In this document: positions 16,079 to 27,203 of the stretch, piece after piece
Numbering within the stretch: the stretch's first letter is position 1
Layout: the number at the start of each line of letters is the position of its first letter
Assembly (NCBI RefSeq): GCF_040807025.1
Contig: NC_090952.1
Location: 4,356,001-4,420,000 of the forward strand
Direction of reading: 5' to 3'
Length of the DNA stretch: 64,000 nucleotides
From: Struthio camelus
Lineage: Eukaryota > Chordata > Aves > Struthioniformes > Struthionidae
The notes under the pieces: model-generated
Databases searched by the model: none
Told to the model about the DNA's origin: nothing
The model's input: the letters and a program-made list of their open reading frames with translations, nothing else
Position numbers and translations under genes: made by a program

Positions 16079-17380
16079 TTATCACAGAATAGTTGTGGTT
16101 GGCAGGGACCTCTGGTGATCATCTGGTTCAACCCCCCTGCTGAAGCAGGGTGACCTGGAGCAGGTTGACCAGGACCATGTCCAGTCAGGTTCTGAATATT
16201 TCCAAGGATGGAGTCTCACTAACTCTATGGGCAACTGGTTCCAGTGTTCAACCACTCAGAGCAAAAAAGTGGTGTTTTTTTGTTTGTTTGTTTGTTCTGT
16301 TATGGGTTTGGGGGGGGTGTTTTTTTGTTTTGTTTTTTTTTTTTCCTTGTATTTGGAAGGAATTTCGTTCTGGTTCAGCTGGTGCCTGTTGCCCCTTCTC
16401 CTGGCATTGGGCACCACTGAGAAGAGGCTGTCCCCATCCTCTTGATACCCTTCCATCAGGTATTTATGTACACTGTTAATATGCTCCCTGGGCCTTCTAT
16501 ACTCCAGGCTGAAAAATCCCAGTCTCAGCCTCGGCTCATGAGAGATGATTGACTAGAGGGACTGGATCATTACCTTTGAACAGCTGAGAGGAATCTTTCT
16601 GATGCAGCCCAGGATACCATTGACGGCCTGTCTTGCAAGGGCATGTTGCTGGCTCATGTTCAACTTGCTGTCCAAGGGTACCCTCAGCTCCTTCTCTACC
16701 AAGCTGCTCTGGAGCTTGTTGGCCTCCAGGCCTCGGGCCTGCGGTTATTTCTCCCTAGGTGCAGGGCGCTGCACTTGCCTTCACAAGGTTTCTGTCTGCC
16801 AGTTTCTCCAGCCTGTTGAGGTCCCTCTAGATAGCAGCACAAGCCTCTGGTGTGTCAGGCACTCCTCCCAGTTCTGTGTCATCAGTGAACTTGCGGAGGG
16901 TACGCTTGGTGCCATCATCCAGGTCATTCATGAAGATGTTAAGCAGTTTTGGCCCCAGTATCAACCCCGGGGGGAGACCACTAGTGCCTGGCCTCCAGCT
17001 TGGACTTGGTGCTGCTAATCCCACCTGGCTGAGCTTGGCAGTCCAGCCAGTTTTCAGTCCACCTCACTGACCACTGATCTAGCCTGCACTTCATCAGCTG
17101 CCTATGAGGAGGTTATGGGAGACAGTGTGTCAAGAGCCTTCCTAAAGTCAACCTCTCCTGCTCTCCCCTCTTCCACCAAGCCACGCACTCCATCGTGGAA
17201 GGCTGTCAGGTTGGTTAAGCATGATTTCCCCTTCCTAAATCCGTGCTGACTAGGCCCAAGAACCTTGCTGTCCTTCCCATGCCTGGCAGTGGTAGGCAGG
17301 ATTTGTTGCTCCAGAACCTTTGCCGGGATGGAGGGGAGGCTGACAGGCCTGCAGTGCCCTGGGTCCTCCTACTTCCCCTT
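16079..17380 (-). mobile_element. CR1 LINE, 5'-truncated, minus orientation
   Basis: Reading the minus strand, this contains the C-terminal half of the CR1 reverse transcriptase, then the 3' UTR, and it ends at about 16079 with the CR1-type terminus ATTCTGTGAT. A minus-strand fragment at about 16860-16985 still reads GLPPGLILGPKLLNIFMNDL and then FTDDTELGG. These correspond to the RT palm motif and the active-site FADD box, the latter mutated to FTDD. It is inactive. The 5' edge is set near 17380, where the similarity fades. A T-rich (GTTT)n and T-run tract at 16273-16345 interrupts the 3' region. Confidence 0.85.
16273..16345 (+). repeat. T-rich (GTTT)n low-complexity tract
   Basis: Runs of T with GTTT repeats, a G8 run and a further run of T inside the 3' part of the minus-strand CR1. 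It looks like an expansion that arose after the CR1 inserted. Confidence 0.75.
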
Positions 17381-18085
17381 AGATCCCAAACAGGTGAGAG
17401 ATGGGCTGGAGAGGTGACAAGCAGGTGGCTATAAAACTGGCTGGCTGATTTGCTTGGGTTCCTGCCCTTGGCTCAGCATGGGAGGGACAGCGTCTGGGCC
17501 CTGGACAAGTATGGGGCTCTGCTGCCTCTGACAGACATGGACACACGGGCGTGAGCGCAGCAGGGGCCCCCGCGCTGGTCGGGAGCGGGAGCACAGGAGG
17601 TAGGAGGAGAGGCCAAGGGCGCTGGGTGCGTTGGTCTCGGAGAAGAGAAGGCGCAGGGGGATGTTGCTGCTGGCTGCAACTGCCTCACTGCCTGGGAGGG
17701 TGGGGAGAGGATGGAGGCAGAGGCTTGGCAGAGGTGCCCGGGGACAGGGGGAGGTGCAGTGGCACGAGTTGCGCGCGGAGAAATTCCCATCCGAGGTGGG
17801 AGGACACTGGGTGGGACGCCTCTGGGTGGTGCAAGAGTGGAGCAGGGGCCCGGGGTGCAGGGGGAATGCATGCGTGGGGACAGGCCCACTTTGACGGTGC
17901 CAGGCCCAGGGAAAGCTGAGCTGGCAGCAGGAGGTCGGAGCAGAGCCCTCCAGAAGCCCCTTTGCGCCCCAGCGGCTCTGTCTTTCTGGAGCCCAGCCAA
18001 CGGCTTTCTCTCCAGCTCTGCCTGGCTTTGCCTTCAGGGCCTTCGCTAGTCTGTCTCTTGGGAGGGCGCTGACAGCAAGGACCAG
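17381..18085. other. Spacer between CR1 and the minus-strand gene
   Basis: GC-rich sequence just downstream of the poly(A) signal of the minus-strand candidate gene. The minus frame that covers exon 2 stays open down to 17429, but this part is Cys-, Trp- and His-rich and lies beyond a poly(A) signal and a good splice donor. I therefore do not treat it as coding. Confidence 0.45.
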
Positions 18086-18107
18086 AGGGCAAAAGGCTTC
18101 CCAAGCG

Positions 18108-18113
18108 TTTATT
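18108..18113 (-). terminator. Poly(A) signal of the minus-strand candidate gene
   Basis: AATAAA on the minus strand (TTTATT on +), about 890 nt after the predicted stop at 19000, with a T/G-containing stretch downstream. It sits where a 3' end is needed for the model. Confidence 0.5.
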
Positions 18114-18999
18114 CCAAGTAGGGAATGGCCGTAGCCTGACGACTGTTTGTGTGCACGTCGGTGTGCGTGGGATGTTTGTGCTTGAAGGTGCCCGTCTGTG
18201 GCAGGCTTGCTGTGCTCTGGGGCAGTATTTGTGTGGCCCCCAGGAGAGAGCGTGGCTCTGGCTGCCCGCCTGAGGCGGCAGGTCCTCCTTACATGCCGTG
18301 AGCTGGGGCAGCAAGTAGGACGTGCTCGGGGGCAAGCTGGACGCCTCCGGTGCGATCGCGCGCGCCTGTATTGCTCGGCTTGTTTGCGCTGCGCACGCTC
18401 ACGGCCAGGCGCGATGTCAGGGGAGCCGCCTGGCACTTGCATCCTGGCCGCGTGTGTCTCGCTGCCCTGTGACACAGCTGCAGAAGAAAGCTGTGCGCAG
18501 AGCCCGAAGCACTGTGGTGAGGAGCGAGGGCCGTCGCCTGGGAGCCGGGGTGTCCGGGAGGGTGGTGATGGCTGTGGGGGCAAGGAGAACCGTGGGCGAG
18601 GGAGCGCGCGAGCGCAGGGCCAGCACCTGCTGCCCCCGCCAGCAAGGGCTTTCCAAAACAAGCTGTGGCTCAGGGCCGCCAGCCTCAGTGCCGCTTGCTG
18701 GGCTGGGCCGGGCCGGGGCCTTCTGCCTGCAGAAGGGCTCTGGACTCGCAGACGTACCGGGGTCCTCCTGGGGCGTGTCTCTGAAGGAGGAGGATGACTT
18801 GGCATCTGCTTTGTGCTCAGAGGGAAGCGGCCGGGGGAGAGCAAAAAACCAGAGCTGAGTGCCATCAGCTCCTGAAGCTGAGGGGACTGGTGGCCTGGGC
18901 TGACCAGGGCAGAATGGTCCATGGTGTGGGCATGCTGCGAATGGCCACCAGTGCCAAGGGAAAGGTCACGCAAGTGGTGCGCCAGTGGGATGACGCTTG

Positions 19000-20728
19000 T
19001 CATGGGGCCATAACAGCAGGGCTGTGCTGGAGGCCGTAAAGGGCAGCAGGGACGAAGGGTGCCAGAGGAAGGGGGCTGGGAGGATGGGTGTGGGAGATGG
19101 CTGCTGCTGTGCACGGCCCCGTCCCTCCTTGCTCTGCCTCCATCCGCCAGGCTTGAAGACAATGCAGGGCACGGAGGAGGTGCCAGCCCTTGTGCCGTAG
19201 GTGGGCTGAAAAGGAGAGCCCCAGGCATCTCCCCACCACGCACACCCAGGCAGAGCTCACCCGTCCGCTCGCTTTGCTGGTCAGTGGCCGCCACCTTGCT
19301 CACCTGGTGCAGAGGGCCTCCGGCCGCTGGCTTTGCTTCTGGGGAGCCTGATGTGGGCAGAGGCGCACTGGTGCCCTCGTCCCAAGAGCCTCCGGCCAAG
19401 GGCAAACGTGAGGCAGACTCAGCTGCTGTGGCCAGTGCTTGGGGGAGAGGCGCGCACTGCAGGTTGCCGGCTGCCTCGCTGTCAGCGTCTGTGGCCTCGC
19501 TGTCGAGCGAGCGGGGCACCTCGTCGTGGCGCGCATCTCTGTCCAACATGAGGCTCTGGAAGCTCGGTCGGACCCAGATCACGTGGAGGGAGGCAGGTTC
19601 CTGCAGCTGCTGCTCTTGTGGCAGGTGTTGGTCAGCGACCTGCTGCCCCGCTTCCTGCTGTGTTGAGCCGCCTTGCTGTTGCTCGCGTGCTGCCAGCACT
19701 CTGGTCCCTGTTGCTTCCTGCTGCTCGTCCTGGAAAGGCTGCTGTTGTGGGCAGCTTGCTGTTGGTGGCTGTGCTGGCTGCCCTGGCCTTCTGCCTCTGC
19801 CCAGGAAAGATGGCACGCTTGCCTCCATGAGCATGGGGAGCAGGTCCTTGCTGAGGCGCCGGGGCTGCACTTTTGGCCTGTGGCGTCCTCTGGTCCGCAG
19901 CTGTGCTTGCCAGGGGTGCCGAACGGAGCGCGTGCGCCAAGGGACCCTGTGGTAGAGCCATTGCAGACTCCTCCGCAGCCTTGTGCGCGCATGGCAGCGC
20001 CTCATGGCTCTCCTGTTTGTGTCCACAGCTAAGCGCAAGGCAGCAGAGACGAGCAACTCAGCAGCGTCCTCCAGAGAGGCGGCAGATGATATGGGGCTGT
20101 GCGGGGCAGGGCCTGGGCTCACAGGCCTCCCGGCGATGTGCAGGTGGCGGAGGTCCTGAGCAAGGGCGTTAAAATCAGGCAGGGAAGGCGACGAGGAGTC
20201 GGCTTGAGCCGTTTCCCTGTGGGGCCTGGCAAGGCCGTCTTCTGCAGAGCCGTGCGGTACCTCAGTGAAGGAGAGGCTGGGGCTGGGGCTCTCGCTGCTG
20301 GTGAGTGCAGCCTCGTCTGCCATGTCTCTGCGGCTGGGCTCCAACTGCAGGGGATCGTCCGCAGTAGAAGAGGCTCTTTCCGCCTGTGCCGCCTCAGCCG
20401 GTGGCTCTTGCAGCCTGGGAGGCTGCAGGTCTGCGCTTGGCGATGCTGAGGAGTCGCTGTGGCCTGAGTCGTGGCTGTGCGCCCTCGTGTGCGGGGCGTG
20501 CGGCAGACTTGGCAGCACCGGGTAGCTTGTCCAGGGCTGGTCCCACTCCATGCATGCTGGGCCGCCTCGGCTGGCCCCATGAGCAGTGCTGGGGGCTGCC
20601 AGGAGGAAGGAGGAGTGTGCTGAAGGGTGGCGGCTGATTGGAGGAAGGATTCTCCTGCTGCCGTGGCCCTGTGATGGCCTTGGTGTTGCCCGGGCTGATG
20701 TGGAAGAGCTAGGCCTGGCCTCTGGCAT
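19000..20728 (-). CDS. Unrecognised Pro/Ser-rich protein, two coding exons
   Basis: From the first in-frame ATG (20728, context TGCCATGC) the frame runs to the exon 2 donor at 19261, skips the 55-nt intron 19260-19206, and ends with TGA at 19002-19000, giving 557 residues. The frame is also open upstream through exon 2 and exon 1 to a stop near 21411, without an ATG, so about 180 more residues are possible if another start exists. Order of features: Pro/Ser/Ala-rich disordered part; an acidic, Ser-rich stretch; a block with FNALAQDLRHLHIAGRP; a helix-like DAAELLVSAALRLAVDTNRR running into an Arg-rich segment (RRCHARTRLRRSLQWLYHR, about 20020-19945); a Gln-rich tract (about 19750-19590); an acidic linker; and, from exon 3, AHLRHKGWHLLRALHCLQAW and a Pro-rich end. 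There is no signal peptide or membrane segment. I do not recognise the family. The mix suggests a disordered nuclear-type protein, but that is inference. A decaying gene or noncoding RNA remains possible. Confidence 0.42.
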
Positions 20729-21203
20729 GGCAGGGAAAGGCTCTTCCCTTGCCGCGGTGAGAGCAGAAGCATGCTGCTTGGGTGGTCGAAGGGAAGCGCC
20801 ACTGCCAGCTGGGAAGTTTTCCGTGGGGTCCGCTTCTGCACACTTCTGCAGGGGCCATTTGAGGGCCTGGGCCCTGCCTGTGGCAGAGCATCCCGAGGAT
20901 GTTGGCAGAGCAGGCAGCTTGGGTTGACTGGTAGATGCTGCCGTTGGAGCTCTCGCTGTGTGGGGGGACACATGTGCCTGGGTTGGTGGCCTGGTGGGGA
21001 GAGGCGGCAAGCATGGCACAAGTGGCAGCTCTTCTCTGCTAAAACTCCTGTAGGGCAGTGACTCCCCACGCTCCACCCTGGCCGTCTGCAATAGGTGGCA
21101 AGGAGAAAAGCGGAGTTACTGTGGTGCTTTCCCGCGCCCGCCCCCTCTTTCCCAGGTGGCAAGCCTCCTGCGGCCCCTGCTGGGACCCCAATGCAGCGCT
21201 CAC

Positions 21204-21374
21204 CCGTGCGAGCGGCTGCCGCCCTGCTCCCAACAGCCGGCTGGAGAGGGGGCTGGTGGCCGGGGGGGAAAGCGACAGGCAAAGGCGGTGCACACGGAGA
21301 GCCCCGCGGCACACCCTTGCAGAGTGACGTGCAGAGCTGGCAGTCAGCTCCCGCAGTGGTTTTGGCCCCGGCAC
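21204..21374 (-). other. Possible upstream exon of the minus-strand gene
   Basis: The donor CACGG|GTGAGC at 21204/21203 closes a frame that is open from about 21410 (stop) to 21204 and joins exon 2 in phase 0. The frame lacks an ATG, so this is either untranslated, continues an exon further upstream, or is not an exon. Its upstream part is array sequence read backwards. Confidence 0.3.
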
Positions 21375-24300
21375 AGGGGTTTTAAGGTCAGACGAGTGGT
21401 TTCAGCCGTGATGCAGTGGTTTTTGGCTTTGTGGAGTGTTTTCGGCCCCGGCGCAGTGGTTTCGGCCCCGGCGCAGTGGTTTTAAGGTCAGACGGAGTGG
21501 TTTTAAGGTCAGACGGAGTGGTTTTAAGGTCAGACGGAGTGGTTTTAAGGTCAGACGAGTGGTTTCAAGGTCAGATGAGTGGTTTCAGCCCCGGCGCAGT
21601 GGTTTTTGGCTTTGTGGAGTGGTTTCGGCCCCGGCGCAGTGGTTTCGGCCCCGGCGCAGTGGTTTCGGCCCCGGCGCAGTGGTTGCGGCCCCGGCGCAGT
21701 GGTTGCGGCCCCGGCGCAGTGGTTGCGGCACCGGCGCAGTGGTTTTAAGGTCAGACGAGTGGTTTCAACGTCAGACGAGTGGTTTCAAGGTCAGACAAGT
21801 GGTTTCAAGGTCAGACAAGTGCTTTCAAGGACAGACGAGTGGTTTCAGCCCTGATGCAGTGGTTTTTGGCTTTGTGGAGTGGTTTCGGCCCGGTGCAGTG
21901 GTTTTAAGGTCAGACGAGTGGTTTCAGCCGTCATGCAGTGGTTTTTGGCTTTGCGGAGTGGTTTTGGCCCCGGCGCAGTGGTTTTAAGGTCAGACGAGTG
22001 GTTTCGGCCCCGGCGCAGTGGTGTTAAGGTCAGACGCGTGGTTTTAAGGTCAGACGAGTGGTTTCGGCCCTGATGCAGTGGTTTTTGGCTTTGTGGAGTG
22101 GTTTTGGCCCTGAAGCAGTGGTTTTAGGCTCGGCGGAGTGGTTTCAGCCCCGACGCAGTGGTTTTAGGCTCGGCGGAGTGATTTCAGCCCCGACGCAGTG
22201 GTTTTAGGCTCGGTGGAGTGATTTCAGCCCCGATGGAGTGGTTTTAGGCTTGGCGCAGTGGTTTTAATGTCGGCGGAGTGGTTTTAGGCTCGGTGGAGTG
22301 CTTTTCGGCCTGACGCAGTGGTTTACAGCCTGACGGAGCAGTTTCCGCCCCGGCGCAGTGGTTTTAAGGTCAGACGAATGGTTTCGGCCCTGATGCAGTG
22401 GTTTTTGGCTTTGTGGAGTGGTTTCGGCCCCGGCGCAGTGGTTTTAAGGTCAGACGAGTGGTTTCAGCCCTGATGCAGTGGTTTTTGGCTTTGTGGAGTG
22501 GTTTCGGCCCCGGCGCAGTGGTTTCGGCCCCGGCGCAGTGGTTTTAAGGTCAGACGAGTGGTTTCAGCCCTGATGCAGTGGTTTTTGGCTTTGTGGAGTG
22601 GTTTCGGCCCCGGCGCAGTGGTTTCGGCCCCAGCAAAGTGGTTTAGGCCCCGGCGCAGTGGTTGCGGCACCGGCGCAGTGGTTTTAAGGTCAGACGAGTG
22701 GTTTCAACGTCAGACGAGTGGTTTCAAGGTCAGACAAGTGCTTTCAAGGTCAGTCGAATGGTTTTGGCCCTGATGCAGTGGTTTTTGGCTTTGTGGAGTG
22801 GTTTCGGCCCCGGCACAGTGGTTTCGGCCCCGGCGCAGTGGTTTCGGCCCCGGCGCAGTGGTTTTAAGGTCAGACAGAGTGGTTTTAAGGTCAGACGAGT
22901 GGTTTCAGCCCCGGTGCAGTGGTTTTTGGCTTTGTGGAGTGGTTTCGGCCCCAGCGCAGTGGTTTCGGCCCCTGCGCAGTGGTTTTAAGGTCAGACGAGT
23001 GGTTTCAAGGTCAGACGAGTGGTTTCAAGGTCAGACGAGTGGTTTCAAGGTCAGACGAGTGGTTTCAGCCCCGGCGCAGTGGTTTTTGGCTTTGTGGAGT
23101 GGTTTCGGCCCCGGCGCAGTGGTTTCGGCCCCGGCGCAGTGGTTTCGGCCCCGGCGCAGTGGTTTTAAGGTCAGACGAGTGGTTTTAAGGTCAGACGAGT
23201 GGTTTTAAGGTCAGACGAGTGGTTTCAGCCGTCATGCAGTGGTTTTTGGCTTTGTGGAGTGGTTTCGGCCCCAGCACAGTTGTTTTAAGGTCAGACGAGT
23301 GGTTTTAAGGTCAGACGAGTGGTTTCAGCCGTGATGCAGTGGTTTTTGGTTTTGTGGAGTGGTTTCAGCCCCGACGGAGTGATTTTAGGCTCGGCGGAGA
23401 GGTTTCGGCCCCAATGCAGTGGTTTCAGGCTCGGCGGAGTGGTTTCAACCCCGACGCAGTGGTTTTAGGCTCGGCGGAGTGATTTCAGCCCCGACGGAGT
23501 GGTTTTAGGCTTGCCAGAGTGGTTTCAGCCCCGACGGAGTGGTTTTAGGTTCGGCGGAGTGGTTTCAGCCCCGACGGAGTGGTTTCAGGCTCGGCGGAGT
23601 GGTTTCAGCTGCGATGGAGTGGTTTTAGGCTCGGCGGAGTGGTTTCAGCCCCGATGGAGTGGTTTTAGGCTTGGCGCAGTGGTTTTAATGTCGGCGGAGT
23701 GGTTTTGGCCCTGGTGGAGTGCTTTTCGGCCTGACGCAGTGGTTTACAGCCTGACGGAGCGGTTTCGGCCCCGGCGCAGTGGTTTCGGCCCCGGCGCAGT
23801 GGTTTCGGCCCCGGCGCAGTGGTTTCGCCCCCGGCGCAGTGGTTTTTGGCTTTGTGGAGTGGTTTCGGCCCCGGCGCAGTGGTTTCGGCCCCGGCGCAGT
23901 GGTTTTAAGGTCAGACGAGTGGTATCAAGGTCAGACGAGTGGTATCAAGGTCAGACGAGTGGTATCAAGGTCAGACGAGTGGTTTCAGCCGTCATGCAGT
24001 GGTTTTTGGCTTTGTGGAGTGGTTTCGGCCCCAGCACAGTTGTTTTAAGGTCAGACGAGTGGTTTTAAGGTCAGACGAGTGGTTTCAGCCGTGATGCAGT
24101 GGTTTTTGGCTTTGTGGAGTGGTTTCGGCCGCGGCACAGTGGTTTTAAGGTCAGACGAGTGGTTTCAAGGTCAGACGAGTGGTTTCAGTCCTGATGCTGT
24201 GGTTTCGGCCCCTGCGCAGTGGTTTTAAGGTCAGACGAGTGGTTTCGGCCCCAGCCCAGTGGTTTCGGCCCAGGCGCAGTCGTTTCGGCCCCGGCGCAGT

Positions 24301-25540
24301 GGTTTCGGCCCCGGCCCAGTGGTTTTAAGGTCAGACGAGTGGTTTCAGCCGTGATGCAGTGGTTTTTGGCTTTGTGGAGTGGTTTCGGCCCCGGCACAGT
24401 GGTTTTAAGGTCAGACGAGTGGTTTTGGCCCCGGCACAGTGGTTTCGGCCCCGGCAAAGTGGTTTCGGCCCCGGTGCAGTGGTTTTAAGGTCAGACGAGT
24501 GTTTCTAAGGTCAGACGAGTAGTTTCAGCCGTGATGCAGTGGTTTTTGGCTTTGTGGAGTGGTTTCGGCCGCGGCACAGTGGTTTTAAGGTCAGACGAGT
24601 GGTTTCAAGGTCAGACGAGTGGTTTCAGCCCTGATGCTGTGGTTTTCGGCCCCGGCGCAGTGGTTTTAAGGTCAGACGAGTGGTTTCGGCCCTGATGCAG
24701 TGGTTTTTGGCTTTGTGGAGTGGTTTTGGCCCCGGCACAGTGGTTTTAAGGTCAGACGAGTGGTTTCGGCCCTGATGCAGTGGTTTTTGGCTTTGTGGAG
24801 TGGTTTCGGCGCCTCCGCAGTGGTTTTAAGGTCAGATGAGTGGTTTTACGGTCAGACGAGTGGTTTTGGCCCTGATGCAGTTGTTTTTGCTTTGTGGAGT
24901 GGTTTCGGCCCCGGTGCAGTGGTTTTAAGGTCAGACGAGTGGTTTTAAGGTCAGACGAGTGGTTTTAAGGTCAGACGAGTGGTTTCGGCCCTGATGCAGT
25001 GGTTTTTGGCTTTGTGGAGTGGTTTCGGCGCCGGCGCAGTGGTTTTAAGGTCAGACGAGTGGTTTTAAGGTCAGACGAGTGGTTTCAGCCCCGGCGCAGT
25101 GGTTTTTGGCTTTGTGGAGTGGTTTCGGTCCCGGTGCAGTGGTTTCAAGGTCAGACGCGTGGTTTTAAGGTCAGACGCGTGGTTTTAAGGTCAGACGCGT
25201 GGTTTTAAGGTCAGACGCGTGGTTTTAAGGTCAGACGCGTGGTTTCAGCCGTGATGCAGTGGTTTTTGGCTTTGTGGAGTGGTTTCGGCCCCGGCGCAGT
25301 GGTTTCGGCCCCGGCGCAGTGGTTTTAAGGTCAGACGAGTGGTTTTAAGGTCAGACGAGTGGTTTCAGCCCTGATGCAGTGGTTTTTGGCTTTGTGGAGT
25401 GGTTTCGGCCCCGGCGCAGTGGTTTCGGCCCCGGCGCAGTGGTTTTAAGGTCAGACGAGTGGTTTTAAGGTCAGACGAGTGGTTTTAAGGTCAGACGAGT
25501 GGTTTCAGCCCTGATGCAGTGGTTTTTGGCTTTGTGGAGT
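21352..25540 (+). repeat. Array zone A: aaggtcagacg / ggctttgtgg words
   Basis: The first 4.2 kb is built mainly from four monomer words: TTTTAAGGTCAGACGAGTGG, TTTCGGCCCCGGCGCAGTGG, TTTCAGCC(C/G)TGATGCAGTGG and TTTTTGGCTTTGTGGAGTGG. The last two almost always occur together in that order, so part of the zone is built from composite units of about 80 bp. Two islands of zone-B monomers interrupt it (about 22090-22340 and 23360-23760). The junction with unique DNA at 21352 is abrupt. Confidence 0.85.
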
Positions 25541-27203
25541 GGTTTCAGCCCTGACGGAGTGGTTTTAGGCTCGGCGGAGTGGTTTCGGCCCCGACGCAGT
25601 GGTTTTAGGCTTGCCAGAGTGGTTTCAGCCCCGGTGGAGTGGTTTTAGGCTCGGCGGAGTGGTTTCAGCCCCGACGGAGTGGTTTCAGGCTCGGCGGAGT
25701 GGTTTCAGCTGCGATGGAGTGGTTTTAGGCTCGGCGCAGTGGTTTTAATGTCGGCGGAGTGGTTTTGGCCCTGGTGGAACGCTTTCAGCCCCGACGGAGT
25801 GGTTTTCGGCCTGATGCAGTGCTTTTCAGCCTGACAGTGTGGTTTCCGCCCCGACGGAGTGGTTTTGGTCCTGGCACAGTGGTTTCAGCCCCACGGAGTG
25901 GCTTTAGGCTCAGCGGAGTGGTTTTAGTCCTGACGGAGTGGTTTTAGGCTTGGCAGAGTGCTTTTAGGCTTGGTGGAGTGGTCTTAATGTCGGCAGAGTG
26001 GTTTTGGCCCTGGTGGAGTGGTTTTCGACCTGACACAGTGCTTTTCAGCCTGACGGAGCAGTTTCCACCCCAGCACAGTGGTTTCAGCCCCGACGGAGTG
26101 GTTTCAGGCTTGGCGGAGTGCTTTCAGCCCTGATGCAGTGGTTTCGGCTGCAGCGCAGTGGTTTTAAGGTCAGACGAGTGGTTTTAAGGTCAGACGAGTG
26201 GTTTCAGGGTCAGACGAGTGGTTTCAGCCCTGATGCAGTGGTTTTTGGCTTTGTGGAGTGGTTTCAGCCCTGACGGAGTGGTTTTAGGCTCGGCGGAGTG
26301 ATGACGGCCCCGACGGAGTGGTTTCAGGCTCGGCGGAGTGATTTCAGCCCCGACGGAGTGGTTTCAGGCTCGGCGGAGTGATTTCAGCCCCGACGGAGTG
26401 GTTTCAGGCTCGGCGGAGTGCTTTCAGCCCCGACGGAGTGGTTTTAGGCTCGGCGGAGTGCTTTCAGCCCCGACGGAGTGGTTTTCGGCTTGGCGCAGTG
26501 GTTTTAATGTCGGCGGAGTGGTTTTAGGCTCGGTGGAGTGCTTTTCGGCCTGACGCAGTGGTTTACAGCCTGACGGAGCAGTTTCGGCCCCGGCGCAGTG
26601 GTTTTTGGCTCGGCGGAGTGGTTTCAGCCCCGACACAGTGGTTTCAGGCTTGATGGAGTGGTTTCAACGTCAGGTGAGTGGTTTTGGCCCTGGCGGAGTG
26701 GTTTCAGCCCCGATGGAGTGGTTTTAGGCTTGCCGGAGTGGTTTTGGCCCTGACGGAGTGCTTTCGGCCCCGGCGGAGTGGTTTTAGGCTCGGCAGAGTG
26801 ATTTTGGTCCTGACGGAGTGGTTTTAGCTTTGGCAGAGTGGTTTGAGCCCCGACGTAGTGGTTTCAGGCTTGGCGGAGTGGTTTCAGCCCCGACGCAGTG
26901 GTTTTAGTCTTGATGGAGTGGTTTCAACGTCAGGTGAGTGGTTTTGGCCCTGGCGGAGTGGTTTCAGCCCCGATGGAGTGGTTTTAGGCTTGCCGGAGTG
27001 GTTTTGGCCCTGACGGAGTGGTTTTAGGCTCGGCGGAGTGGTTTTGGTCCTGACGGAGTGGTTTTAGCTTTGGCAGAGTGGTTTCAGCCCTGACGCAGTG
27101 GTTTCAGGCTTGGCGGAGTGGTTTCAGCCCCGACGCAGTGGTTTCAGCCCTGACGCAGTGGTTTTAGGCTTGATGGAGTGGTTTTGGCCCTGACGGAGTT
27201 GTT

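Larger units (their letters stand above)
18090..21413 (-). other. Candidate uncharacterised minus-strand gene, transcription unit
   Basis: Model on the minus strand: exon 1 ends at 21204; intron 1 is 21203-21086 (118 nt, GTGAGC...CTATTGCAG); exon 2 is 21085-19261 (1,825 nt); intron 2 is 19260-19206 (55 nt, GTGAGC...CTCCTTTTCAG); exon 3 runs from 19205 to about 18090 with AATAAA at 18113-18108. Reading phases agree across both introns (phase 0, then phase 1). Exon 1 and any promoter lie at the border of, or inside, the 20-bp minisatellite. No cap site can be fixed. Confidence 0.45.

Noticed and set aside
17429-19260. Continuation of the 1,220-codon minus-strand ORF beyond the exon 2 donor
   Set aside because: It runs past a consensus donor and past the AATAAA at 18113-18108, its composition changes, and its 5' codon is TTG. 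I keep only the part upstream of the donor plus the terminal exon in the other frame.
19059-19955. 298-codon + strand ORF
   Set aside because: It lies antisense to exon 2 of the minus-strand candidate, in TA-poor DNA where shadow frames stay open. It has no splice or poly(A) context of its own.
20119-21312. 397-codon minus-strand ORF in another frame
   Set aside because: It starts at GTG, reads across the predicted 118-nt intron and overlaps exon 2 in a different frame. Phase consistency favours the other frame.
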